This document shows, in pieces, positions 46,110 through 55,582 of a stretch of 64,000 bases of DNA. Position numbers and translations under genes: made by a program. The stretch is from Lactarius indigo (taxonomy: Eukaryota; Basidiomycota; Agaricomycetes; Russulales; Russulaceae), in NCBI GenBank assembly GCA_025766275.1, contig JAFKAC010000144.1:1-64000 (forward strand), in the 5' to 3' direction. The notes under the pieces were generated by a model. That model saw nothing but the letters and a program-made list of their open reading frames with translations. It was not told the origin of the DNA and searched no databases. Within the stretch, counting starts at the first letter, position 1. Each line of letters opens with the position of its first letter.

Positions 46110-46667
46110 ACGTACATACATGACTTGATGTGACCCCCCCTCGACCTGGCACGACTGCCAGATGAATTAAAATAACAACGATTTGACTACGAAATGCATG
46201 AAAAGTACGCGGGACGACTAAGTCTGACCAACAATTGACTAGAAAAATGACTTACATCGTGCTTCGGCTGACTACAGGTGACTACGGATTGTCCATCAAT
46301 GACTTGGAAGTAACGTTTTGGACCTAGGAGCGACTTGAAAAAAGTTGAATCGGACTTAGGATGACTGAGATTGACTACGGATTTATCCATAATTGACTTG
46401 ATGTGACCATTAGACGACTTAGATTAGACCAACAATGACTACGAATTTGTCCCTCAATGACTAAAAATAGCTGTCCAGCGACTCAGACTGCCCATGTGTT
46501 GACTTCGCTTGACTTCGGCAAAGCCCCTCAACCTGGCTATTCGTAGTCAATCTTAGTCACCCCGACTCAGAAATTTTGCAAATATTCATTTCTTAGTCAC
46601 GTTGACTACCTGATGACTATTTCGGGTCAACTGCTGACCAACAGCCGACTTTCCTTTTTTACTGAGC
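46110..46667 (-). repeat. right subterminal repeat array and terminal inverted repeat
   Basis: TGACTAC, TGACTTG, CGACTTA and related motifs recur at short intervals over 550 bp. A longer unit of the form TGACTACG(A/G)ATT-TGTCC-TCAATGACT recurs near 46271, 46373 and 46436, and a partial copy is near 46174. The array ends in the 18-bp terminal repeat (complement of GCTCAGTAAAAAAGGAAA). The left end has a shorter array of the same motif in the opposite orientation. Confidence 0.65.
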
Positions 46668-46683
46668 GTCACACATCACCCAT

Positions 46684-47099
46684 TTTTTTTTTTTTTTTTT
46701 TTTAAATCCATTTACGTGCGCCTCAGGGCCGATTACCCTACGTAGCACAAAAACTGAGTAACTATTACAGTTGTGAAGTTCGCTTTCGTATGCATATTCT
46801 GTGTATCTTAATTCCCCCCCACTCCCGTTAGGGAGTGGCTTGGCTTCCCGTCAAGCGTAGAGCTAAGAGGGGCGGCGATGCCGCCTTGGCATGCGTAGCT
46901 TGCTGTGGTTGCATTCTTGTGTGAGCTTGGTAGTGTGTTTGGGCTTGCTACCACGTCTTCCGCTTTGCTCGACGTGTCTTGAGTAGGCCTATGGGGCCAG
47001 GCGAGTTGTGGGGATGGGAGGTATTGGTGTGATGGTGAGGGGGGTTTGCGGTGCGTTGTGGGTGTGGTGACGATATGTATATCCGGTTCTCTTCATCCC
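46684..47099 (-). mobile_element. LINE 3' UTR and poly(A) tail (distal to Ty3 element 2)
   Basis: Read on the minus strand this is the continuation of the LINE beyond the Ty3 insertion, ending in about 22 A (poly-T at 46684-46705). The segment before the tail (GAGGCGCACGTAAATGGATT) resembles the stub at 63-121. The LINE ends only 12 bp from the target duplication of the DNA transposon's right end. Confidence 0.75.
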
Positions 47100-47680
47100 T
47101 GTTACAATTTTCTATCCCTACTCTGTTCCATTCTTCGGACTCGTTCTTTCCTTTTTCCATTCCATCCCTTCCCCACGTTATGAGCCCTGTATAACTACGC
47201 GGACAATACGTTTACCCGGTCCCTATCACGCGCTTCGCTTATCATCATTATCTTTCAATAAAGCTCGACATGTGCTAGTTTCCGTCCACTTCCTAACCAC
47301 GCGCAAGCCCGTGTGATTCTCCTTTATCCTTGATCCAGACATCCTTTTGTTCTCAATATGACTTACCTTTGTTCTCCAATAGGGAATGGCGTTAATCCCC
47401 TTTTTGTCCAGTACAATACAATGGGTATTTAAGCCTAGCACTACCTAGCTTGTACGGTAGACTAGACTTCTTGTGTAATAACTACACTCGACGCAGAGTC
47501 TCTCGATCCTCGACCTTCGCTAGGCCTTCGCGTCTTAGCCATCCTCTATAGTCCAAGTGGCATACACCCTTGTGACTCTTGTGCATCATTACGTCTGAAG
47601 TCAAGCCTCCGAGCTTGGACTACTGTTTACTTGACTGACTTGGTACAGGTCGTACTCAACGCCCCTGTAGTGGCGTTACA
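47100..47680 (+). repeat. 5' LTR of Ty3 element 2
   Basis: 581 bp, TGTTACA...GCGTTACA. It contains TATTTAAG at 47426-47433 and the predicted transcript start AGACTAGACTT at 47459-47469. Confidence 0.93.
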
Positions 47681-47682
47681 TT

Positions 47683-47693
47683 AAGTCTAGTCT
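47683..47693 (+). promoter_or_regulatory. self-primer binding site of Ty3 element 2
   Basis: AAGTCTAGTCT starts two bases after the 5' LTR and is the exact complement of AGACTAGACTT at 47459-47469. That start lies 33 nt downstream of the TATA-like TATTTAAG. The layout equals that of element 1 with a different sequence. Confidence 0.7.
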
Positions 47694-47698
47694 CCACA

Positions 47699-49342
47699 GT
47701 GGCTCTCACCAGCCGGAGCCGAACACAGTTCATCAAGGAGTACCTGGAGCGGCATCCCTACAACGACCTAAGACCTTCTATCAAAGGCACCGCTCTCTGG
47801 AGGAACACTCCACACGATGAAGGGTACTACGTCTACGACCCCGATAAGCTCACATATGAACCAATCGAATACATCGAAGATCAACACATTTGGGCCTACG
47901 TCGCCTACTCTGACTCAAAACACTCCTGGTATTCCTACAAACCCGTTCCTGCACACCTAGGCCTAGGACCAGGAAAAGGACAAATCAGTGCTATCGAGGC
48001 TGATTCCGATATCGAAGAACCATCTTCCGAACCCGATTTAGACAACCCAACACTTACGCCCACCATTCAAAGACCAGTAGATTTTGCATCGTATGCCAAC
48101 ATGTCCACCACCCAACTCTCCACCACCCTCACCACCTCGCAACCAACCGCAGGTTCCTCGACGGCGAATCCTACAGGCGGTGGAGGACATCCTGTGGGAG
48201 GAAGTATGCTGACAAGCGGAGGAAGCACTGTGGGAGGCGCAGGAAGTCATCATGGAGGCAGTGCGCCTGGAGGTGGAGGCGGTGCGCCTGGAGGCGGAGG
48301 CGGTGCGCCTGGAGGTGGAGGCGGCGGAGCAGCAGCAGGCCCCGCTGCCGGAGGACCCCCCCCACCAAACGGACGACTCGGGGGAAATCCCCTGCCAGAA
48401 TTTACCGGGGACCAAGAAGCCAGTAGGGCTTTCCTCAACGCTTTCGCGCTCTATCGCGGAATGAACCCAAATGTCCAACAATTGACCCTCCCCTACTCTC
48501 ACGCCATGACTCTGCTCTCATACATTCGAGGGCCGTTGGTAGACGACTGGGTTGAAGAACAAATACAATGGTTAGCCGACCAACTAGCGGGGGGAGTGGC
48601 CATGAACGCCGAAAATCTGTGGAATACCATCGAAACAAGGTTCATCCAGGCCTATACAGACACCACGCAACAGCAGAAGGCTCGCCACGCCATTCAAAAT
48701 TTGCGAATGGACAAGGAAGACATCGACACATACATAGCCAAATTCTCCAATTTGGCGAACAAGGCAGGGTACAACAAGGACGAAGCAACGACCTTGGAAA
48801 TCTTCCAGAAGGGACTCCCGAACGCACTGGTTATAAACGCAATCAAATTCCACCACCCCGTAGACTGGGACAATTGGAAAACAGCAGTCACACTCCAACA
48901 AGCGGAATATCTTCTGCTTAAAGACAGACTCACCAAAGGGAGAACAGACAAAAAGGGAGGGGCCTCTCGTGACCAATGGTTAACCGCCCTGAACAAAACC
49001 AGGGACCCGAACGCAATGGACGTCAGCCGCACGCGTGCCAGGGCAGCAATGACAGACGACGAAAAGAAGCAACTCCAGAAAGAAGGAAGATGCTTCCGAT
49101 GCCATGGACAAGGGCATATTTCCAGGTTCTGCCCCCAAAAACCGGCGACCACAGCCAAAACCGCGAGCACTAATGACCCCACCCCAACTACCGCCACCAT
49201 CTCCATGACCGCGTCACGCCCCCTTTCAAATGAGGAACAAGCTGATGCCCAAGTAGCGGCCCTATTTGCCCAAACCCCCGAAGTACGAGAATTGATGGTG
49301 GACAAACTCTTCGGACAGAAGAAGGATTTTCTGAACGCTTGA
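47699..49342 (+). CDS. gag of Ty3 element 2
   Basis: An intact frame of 547 codons runs to TGA at 49340-49342. The N-terminal part (LRPSIKGTALWRNTPHDEGY) is related to that of element 1 gag. A glycine-rich block (48170-48350) precedes a capsid-like region (ASRAFLNAFALYRGMNPNVQ and LWNTIETRFIQAYTDTTQQQ) and a zinc knuckle CFRCHGQGHISRFC. The frame begins with GTG at 47699 and is open back into the LTR. The first in-frame ATG (48101) comes after the conserved N-terminal region, so the true start is unclear. Confidence 0.82.
   Translation: MALTSRSRTQFIKEYLERHPYNDLRPSIKGTALWRNTPHDEGYYVYDPDKLTYEPIEYIEDQHIWAYVAYSDSKHSWYSYKPVPAHLGLGPGKGQISAIEADSDIEEPSSEPDLDNPTLTPTIQRPVDFASYANMSTTQLSTTLTTSQPTAGSSTANPTGGGGHPVGGSMLTSGGSTVGGAGSHHGGSAPGGGGGAPGGGGGAPGGGGGGAAAGPAAGGPPPPNGRLGGNPLPEFTGDQEASRAFLNAFALYRGMNPNVQQLTLPYSHAMTLLSYIRGPLVDDWVEEQIQWLADQLAGGVAMNAENLWNTIETRFIQAYTDTTQQQKARHAIQNLRMDKEDIDTYIAKFSNLANKAGYNKDEATTLEIFQKGLPNALVINAIKFHHPVDWDNWKTAVTLQQAEYLLLKDRLTKGRTDKKGGASRDQWLTALNKTRDPNAMDVSRTRARAAMTDDEKKQLQKEGRCFRCHGQGHISRFCPQKPATTAKTASTNDPTPTTATISMTASRPLSNEEQADAQVAALFAQTPEVRELMVDKLFGQKKDFLNA
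49324..49330 (+). other. probable -1 frameshift heptamer, gag/pol of element 2
   Basis: G GAT TTT in gag phase lies four codons before the gag stop, with pol open in the -1 frame. The same heptamer type drives -1 shifting in some RNA plant viruses. Element 1 has G GGT TTT at the equivalent place. Confidence 0.55.
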
Positions 49343-52300
49343 ACCCGGCGGCCTGGGCTAGAGCATTAAAACTTAGCGTGTACAATAGCAGGTTTCGATC
49401 TATGCGAATTCCAGTACTTTTCAAATCTGCTCACGCGACGGCCGAACGAAATGTCCTCATAGACTCAGGAGCGACCGACAATTTCATAAGTGCAAACCTC
49501 CTGAAACGGCTTAAAATCGCCTGGTTAGCCACCGAACGCCCCATCAAAATATGGAACGTAGACGGAACCCACAACCAAGGAGGGGAAATCACATCCTTCA
49601 CCGATCTTACTGTCAAAACCGGGGGGAAAACTCAAAATCTTCGATTCCTCATCACCGACTTAGGGAGCGACGAAGTTATATTAGGATACCCCTGGTTCAC
49701 GGCCTTCGAACCCAAATTCCATTGGCGGGATGCCACACTTGACGAAGAATTCCAACCAGTAGTCATCACCAGCCTGAATCTATCCAACGAAGCCATGCCT
49801 ACAGAAGCAACCATTAAGGCATTGGAGACGTATCAACTGGATGAATCAGCCTGGGAACAATTGGAAGGCGAAGCAGATCCTCACATCAGACTGCAGAAAA
49901 CGACCACAGCGTCCGAATTGGCGCAACAAGAAGCAGCCAAAAAGCCTCAGAAGACCTTCGAAGAAATGGTCCCGGAGGAGTACCGCAGACATCAGAAGGT
50001 CTTCAGCGAAGAAGCATCCCAACATTTTCCCCCATCACGACCGTGGGACCATGCTATCGATTTAGTTCCAAACGCTCCAGAAACGATGGATTGTAAAGTG
50101 TACCCACTTACAGTCCCGGAAACGGAGAAGCTGACGGAGTTTGTAACCGAACATCTGGATAAAAAATACATCCAACCATCGAAATCCCCTTACGCCTCCC
50201 CCTTCTTCTTTATCAAGAAGAAGGACGGAAAACTGCGCCCAGTACAGGATTATCGCCGCCTCAACGAGCTCACTATAAAAAATCATTACCCACTCCCCTT
50301 AATCCCCGAATTAATCGATAAGATTTGAGAAGCGCGACTCTACTCAAAGCTCGATATCCGTTGGGGATACAATAACGTCCGAATCAAACAAGGGGACGAA
50401 TGGAAGGCGGCGTTCAAAACAAATCAGGGATTATTCGAACCACAAATCATGTTCTTCGGTCTTACCAATTCCCCCAGTACCTTCCAAACTATGATGGACA
50501 CCATTTTCCGGGAGCTAGTATTAACGGGAGAAGTCATCGTTTACATGGATGACATCCTGATTGCAACCGCAGACAATCTCGCCCATCATAGACAAGTGCT
50601 GCATCAAGTCCTCGACCTCTGCGATGAACACGACTTGTACATCAAGCCCGAAAAATGTGTGTTTGAGGTTTACGAGGTGGAATACCTGGGACTTATCATC
50701 GGACACAGACAACTCCGAATGGACCCGGTCAAGGTTCAAGGAGTACGTGATTGGAAGGCACCAAAATCACTAAAAGAAGTGCAGGCCTTCCTGGGATTCT
50801 GCAATTTCTACCGATGATTCATAAGGGGATTTTCAACCATGGCAAGACCGCTCCACGACCTCACAAAAAAGGACACCCCATGGGAATGGACAGAAGCCAG
50901 GCAGAAGGCATTCGACACTATCAAGGAACAGATTAGCGCCGAACCCGTACTCCTGTTTCCAAAATTGGATCAACCCTTCGAAATCGAAGTCGATGCCTCA
51001 AGTTACGCCCTGGGAGCGGTCCTAAACCAAAAGGGAGAGGACAACAAGATACACCCGGTTGCGTTCTACTCCGAATCATTATCAGAGGCAGAACGCAATT
51101 ACGACATCTATGATAGGGAACTGCTAGCGATTGTCAAAGCGTTACGCACCTGGCGAACATACCTTGTGGGATCCCCCCATCTGATAACAATCCACACAGA
51201 CCACGCCAACCTGCAGTATTGGAAGGAACCCAGAAAAATCAATTGACGGGTAGCACGGGAATTCCAAGAACTGTCAGAATACAACTTCATACTCAAGCAC
51301 ATCCCCAGTACGAAAAACACACAAGCAGATTCTTTATCACGAAGACCCGACTACAACGACAGCACCGGCGACAACGATCACGTTACAGTACTTCCAGATG
51401 AAGTATTCCTCAAAGTAACCCAAACGTCCATGCATGACATGGACATATGGACTCAGATCGCGCAAAACATGGATGAAACAACGCTCCTCCCATGGATAGA
51501 ACCACACAACCTCAAGAAACACGATGGGTTGTGGTGGAAGGGCGACGCCCTCGTTGTTGTGGGAAACAACGAACTTAAGCGGGGGGTGATCACCTTTTTC
51601 CACGATACCCCAAGCGCAGGACACCCGGGAATTACAAACACCCTTGACTTATTACGACGCGACTTCTGGTGGCCCAATATGCGCAAAGACATGGAAGCCT
51701 ACGTCAAGGGATGTGCAATGTGCCAAAGTAACAAAATCAATCACCACCGACAGAAACCCCATTTATTTCCCATCACCACTGAACCATCAGCCGAACCATT
51801 TGAGGTAGTAGCCATGGACTTCATAGTCAAACTCCCGGTATCAAAGGGGTTCAATTCGATTCTCACTGTCACGGATCACGATTGCTCAAAAGTGGCAATA
51901 TTCATACCGTGCAACGAAACCATAACATCAGAAGGAGTGGCAAAACTCTATCTCCGACATGTCTACCCCCATTACGGCTTACCCTGAAAAGTCATATCAG
52001 ATCGGGATCCAAGATTCGCGTCCACATTCATGAGACAACTATGCAAAACGTTGGGAATACAACAAAATGTGTCGTCGGCGTATCATCCCCAAACGGACGG
52101 ACAATCAGAACGCACCAATCAATGGCTAGAACAATACCTACGACATTGGTGCAACGTACAACAGGATAATTGGGCAGAACTACTACCCATGGCACAATTC
52201 GCTCATAATTCCTGGAAGAACGCCACCACCAAACATTCCCCGTTTTCACTTATCATGGGATGGGAACCGCGAACCACATGGACGCCCAAACCGTCAAACA

Positions 52301-52872
52301 ACCCTGTGGTAGATCAAAGATTAGAGGAGTTACTAATACTCCGACAACATGCGCAGGACAGCATCAAACAGGCGCAACTCCTTATGGCCCAACGAGGGAA
52401 GACAGGATTCACACCTTATCAACAAGGAGACCAAGTATGGTTAGAAGGAACCAATCTCCGTACCTTCTACCCCACGAACAAACTAGCTCCGAAACGATAC
52501 GGACCCTTCAAAATTTCCAAAGTCTTATCAGACGTCTCATACGAGTTAGAACTTCCGGCATCATGGAAGATACACCCAGTATTCCATGCAAACCTTCTAA
52601 CGCCATATAAGGAAACGGAGATACATGGCGCAAACTATACCCGACCTCCACCAGACCTTATCAAAGGGGAAGAGGAGTACGAAGTGGAGCGAATCGAAGA
52701 TGCCCAGGAACGAGGAAGAGGGTGTAAACTCCACTACCTAGTAAAGTGGAAAGGGTTCCCACCAAGCGATAACACCTGGGAACCCGCAACAAACATGACC
52801 CATGCCGCAGACGTCATCAAAGACTTCTACCGACGATACCCAACCGCCAGAGGGGCTGGACGAACGATATAA
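49339..52872 (+). pseudogene. pol of Ty3 element 2 (four TGA stops)
   Basis: One continuous reading frame to TAA at 52870-52872. It has protease (VLIDSGATDNFI), reverse transcriptase (FGLTNSPSTFQTMM, YMDDI), RNase H (EVDASSYALGAVL, YDIYDRELLAIVKA), integrase (GHPGITNT...CAMCQSNK, AMDFIVKLP, SDRDPRF) and a chromodomain (EYEVERIEDAQERGRGCKLH, YLVKWKGFPPSDNTWEP). TGA stops fall at 50326, 50815, 51244 and 51985. The last three replace arginines that are conserved in the motifs concerned (YRRFI, NRRVARE and GLPxKVISDRD). No frameshift is seen. Confidence 0.9.
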
Positions 52873-52907
52873 GGACACCCTCAGTCACATATCCCCTCAG
52901 CCCAACA

Positions 52908-54356
52908 ATGACTGACACCCCAGTATCCGACACCACCCTCGTCCACGTCCTCAGCAACCCCCAACTCGAAGCCGCCCTCGAACGAGGGATTGTTACCATC
53001 GACATCTCCGACATCCCCCGACTATCGCCTCCGCCATCCCCCCAACACGTCACCATCACCAACCCTATGCCCATCGAACGAGAGCCTGGGGAGCTCACCC
53101 CGTCAACACCCGAGGAAGGGCAATACTCCCCAACGCCCCCTCCTCAACAACAATCAACTCCTCCACCCGAACCACAACCTCAATCACCACCATCCTCCCC
53201 ATCATCCACACCACCCCCACCATTAGAACCGTTCACCCCAGTCCACGTCCATACCCCCATTGACTATGACCGCCCTGACTCCCCCCCCAACGACACAGAC
53301 GACCCTGGCGCCCCATTCTTCCCAAACACCCCAGGGACCCCCAAGTACTACCCATTACAGATCCCACTACCAGACGGTGGATCCAACCCTGCGAAGTATA
53401 TTTACTATCGTAAGGGGTTCACCAAGGTAGTGGGGACAATGGGTGTCGGGCAACCCCACTATGGAGAGGGAGTTTACCTCTCGTCACTCAGGCCGAATGT
53501 CTCGGCACCCCCCTTCACGGCAGAACAACTGCAGTTCTTCGACCCCCATGATATCCGCGCTTGTGCCTTAGACGAAACTCTCATCGAGCTGAACTCACCG
53601 CAACTCACCGCCGAGATCACTAGGCTGCGAACGGGACTCTTAGCACTCAAAGAAATCGACAAGAAGTGCGAGAAGCTAGAGGAAGACGCGCGCAAGTTAC
53701 GGTCAGAGCGACTTACGGTGGACCTAATGTTAGCCAGCACTAAAAGGCGACTCCAATATGCAGGAGCGTTGGCTACCATTGGTAATGAATATGCACGCAT
53801 GACGGCCCTACCCACACCCCTCCGCCACTCTCGCTACGCCATTCCATTCTCCCTGCGATGTGGAGGACCACTAGAATTCCCTCGCCTCGCGGACAAACCT
53901 CATCGGTGACGCTGCTATCACTGCAACAGTTCCCACCACCTCGTGCGCGACTGTCCCACTCGACCTCGACCAGCCTGTTGTCACTGCCAGAGTCAAGAGC
54001 ATCAATGTTACTGATGCATCTTTCGATGAGCGGGCATGGTCGAGGAAGTGATCATGACCCACCAGGCCGATGAACGTATACGACAGGCCATGGCTACGGA
54101 GGCCACCACCTCTTTTACAGTCCCTGAACCACCAACAATCGCGGCCCAGACCCAAGGAAGGTGGTGTGGGCGCTGCTTTCGTACTGACGCTAACCACGAT
54201 GAGATCCGATGCCCGCAATACGAAATGTGTCGCAAATGTGGCAAGCGTGGGCCCTTCCTCTTTCTCAAAACCCACTACTGTCGGCTCGACGTCTCTCCCT
54301 GGCCGGAGAACGACTTGGACGCCGACATCTACGACCTTGTCGACCCAGAGTGTTGA
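52908..54356 (+). pseudogene. third frame of Ty3 element 2, with zinc knuckles
   Basis: A separate frame starts 35 bp after pol (MTDTPVSDTTLVHVLSNPQL). It has a proline-rich linker, a region related to the extra domain of elements 1 and 3 (YYPLQIPLPDGGS, YGEGVYLSSLRPN, LNSPQLTAEITRLRTGLLAL and a coiled-coil-like stretch) and then cysteine motifs: CYHCNSSHHLVRDC, CCHCQSQEHQCY plus C, and CGRCFRTDANHDEIRC. It ends at TGA 54354-54356. Internal TGA codons at 53907, 54012 and 54027 break it; the second lies inside a zinc knuckle where CGA is expected. Its function is unknown; nucleic-acid binding is suggested by the knuckles. Confidence 0.65.
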
Positions 54357-54377
54357 AGTCGAGGCGTCTTCAAGCCT

Positions 54378-54390
54378 GAACGGGGGGTAA
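54378..54390 (+). promoter_or_regulatory. polypurine tract of Ty3 element 2
   Basis: GAACGGGGGGTAA directly precedes the 3' LTR. Confidence 0.7.
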
Positions 54391-55582
54391 TGTTACGATT
54401 TTCTATCCCTACTCTGTTCCATTCTTCGGACTCGTTCTTTCCTTTTTCCATTCCATCCCTTCCCCATGTTACGAGCCCTGTATGACTACACGGACAATAC
54501 GTTTACCTGGTCCCTATCACGCGCTTCGCTTATCGTCGTTATCTTTCAATAAAGCTCAACATGTGCTAGTTTCCGTCCACTTCCTAACCACGTGCGAGCC
54601 CGCGTGATTCTCCTTTATCCTTGATCCAGACATCCTTTTGTTCTCAATATGACTTACCTTTGTTCTCCAATAGGGAATGGCGTTAATCCCCTTTTTGTCC
54701 AGTACGATACAACGGGTATTTAAGCCTAGCACTGATGAACAGACACATAGGAACTATACTCACAGTGGACTGAAGACTGTGGTGAGATATAGAGGATGTC
54801 TGAGAAGCAGCACAGGAGGTGTCAAGCAAGTAAAGCAAGATGGTAGTCTGGCACACAAACAGTGAGAACTGATGTTATACATTGGAGGGAAGGGAGCTTA
54901 CCTGGCACACAAACAGTGAGAACTGATGTGGACCAGGAGCGTACATGCTACTCTACTCATACACTTTCTGGGAGTGACACTATACAAGGGATGTAACACT
55001 AGTCACATACTACAAGACAGTTATTGTTCTACAAACGGACAAAGGAATGGACGTTCTGAGAACAAGGGCAGAAAGTACAAGGAGAGTCTAGAAGTAAGTG
55101 ATATCATAATGACATCACAATAAAGATAACGCCGCAAAGAGAACAAAGGGAACAGTACAATGAAGTGTCCAGAGTGTTCTATATGATGTCATTGTACATG
55201 ATGTCATAGATAAGCTAAGAAGTCCGAGATTGTACAGATCATATAATCTAATCTACAGGTCCAATAAATCTTATCTAAAGCAGTCCATATCTGCAAGTCC
55301 TTTAGAGCCGCTAAGTGCGCGCGGGCCACTTATCAACAAGCACTACCTAGCTTGTATGGTAGACTAGACTTCTTGTGTAATAACTACACTCGACACAGAG
55401 TCTCTCGATCCTCGACCTTTGCTAGGCCTTCGCGTCTTAGCCATCCTCTATAGTCCAAGTGGCATACACCCTTGTGACTCTTGTGCATCATTACGTCTGA
55501 AGTCAAGCCTCCGAGCTTGGACTACCGTTTACTTGACTGACTTGGTACAGGTCGTACTCAACGCCCCTGTAGTGGCATTACA
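54391..55582 (+). repeat. 3' LTR of Ty3 element 2, interrupted
   Basis: Without the 606-bp insert and its 5-bp duplication, 581 bp remain, the length of the 5' LTR. By eye the two copies differ at about 19 sites, all transitions, nearly all CG versus TG or CA. Confidence 0.9.
54733..55338 (-). mobile_element. solo Copia-like LTR nested in the 3' LTR
   Basis: A 606-bp insert flanked by AGCAC at 54728-54732 and 55339-55343. Read on the minus strand it begins TGTTGATAAGTGGCCCGCGC and ends TGTTCATCA, the TG...CA ends of an LTR. The start is of a type common in fungal Copia elements. No internal region is present, so it is a solo LTR left by recombination. The family assignment rests on the terminal bases only. 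Confidence 0.65.

Larger units (their letters stand above)
28877..46667. mobile_element. large Tnp2-type DNA transposon carrying a second gene, interrupted by a Ty3 element
   Basis: The ends are inverted repeats: GCTCAGTAAAAAAGGAAA at 28877-28894 and its exact complement ending at 46667. A direct 5-bp repeat, GTCAC, flanks them at 28872-28876 and 46668-46672. Just inside each end lies a cluster of GTAGTCA/TGACTA-type motifs. The interior holds a Tnp2 transposase (minus), a divergent eight-exon gene (plus), remnants of another coding region, and a nested Ty3 element (29623-37331). Without that insert the unit is about 10.1 kb. That the transposase acts on these ends is inferred from position. 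The exact start of the inverted repeat is uncertain by a few bases, because the flanks are themselves nearly symmetric. Confidence 0.7.
47100..55582 (+). mobile_element. Ty3 chromodomain LTR retrotransposon, element 2
   Basis: An 8483-bp element on the plus strand with 581-bp LTRs; the 3' copy is enlarged by a 606-bp insert. A perfect 5-bp target duplication (ATCCC) lies at 47095-47099 and 55583-55587. It encodes gag, pol and a separate third frame. It is inserted in the LINE, close to the end of its ORF2. Seven TGA stops and about 19 LTR differences mark it as older than element 1. Confidence 0.93.

Noticed and set aside
28877..46667. Canonical CACTA element
   Set aside because: The transposase is of the tnp2 type, but the termini do not begin with CACTA and the flanking repeat is 5 bp, so I did not use that name for the whole unit.
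46110..46667. CRISPR-like array
   Set aside because: The repeats are short, degenerate and unevenly spaced, the genome is eukaryotic, and the array sits exactly inside a transposon end.
46948..47160. Minus-strand 70-residue frame across the LINE/LTR junction
   Set aside because: It mixes LTR sequence of Ty3 element 2 with LINE 3' sequence and so cannot be an original gene.
48038..48502. Long minus-strand frame rich in S, T and R opposite gag of element 2
   Set aside because: It lies opposite the glycine-rich repeat of gag, whose periodic GGAGG codons create a long open frame on the other strand. It has no domain of its own.
49339..54356. TGA recoding (selenocysteine or readthrough) in pol and ORF3
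   Set aside because: There are many TGA codons at unrelated positions, mostly at conserved arginines, and the relatives have CGA. Mutation explains them more simply.
29623..55582. Repeat-induced point mutation (RIP) as the cause of TGA stops
   Set aside because: RIP mainly changes CpA. Here the LTR-pair differences and the stops are almost all at CpG, which fits methylation-linked deamination better.
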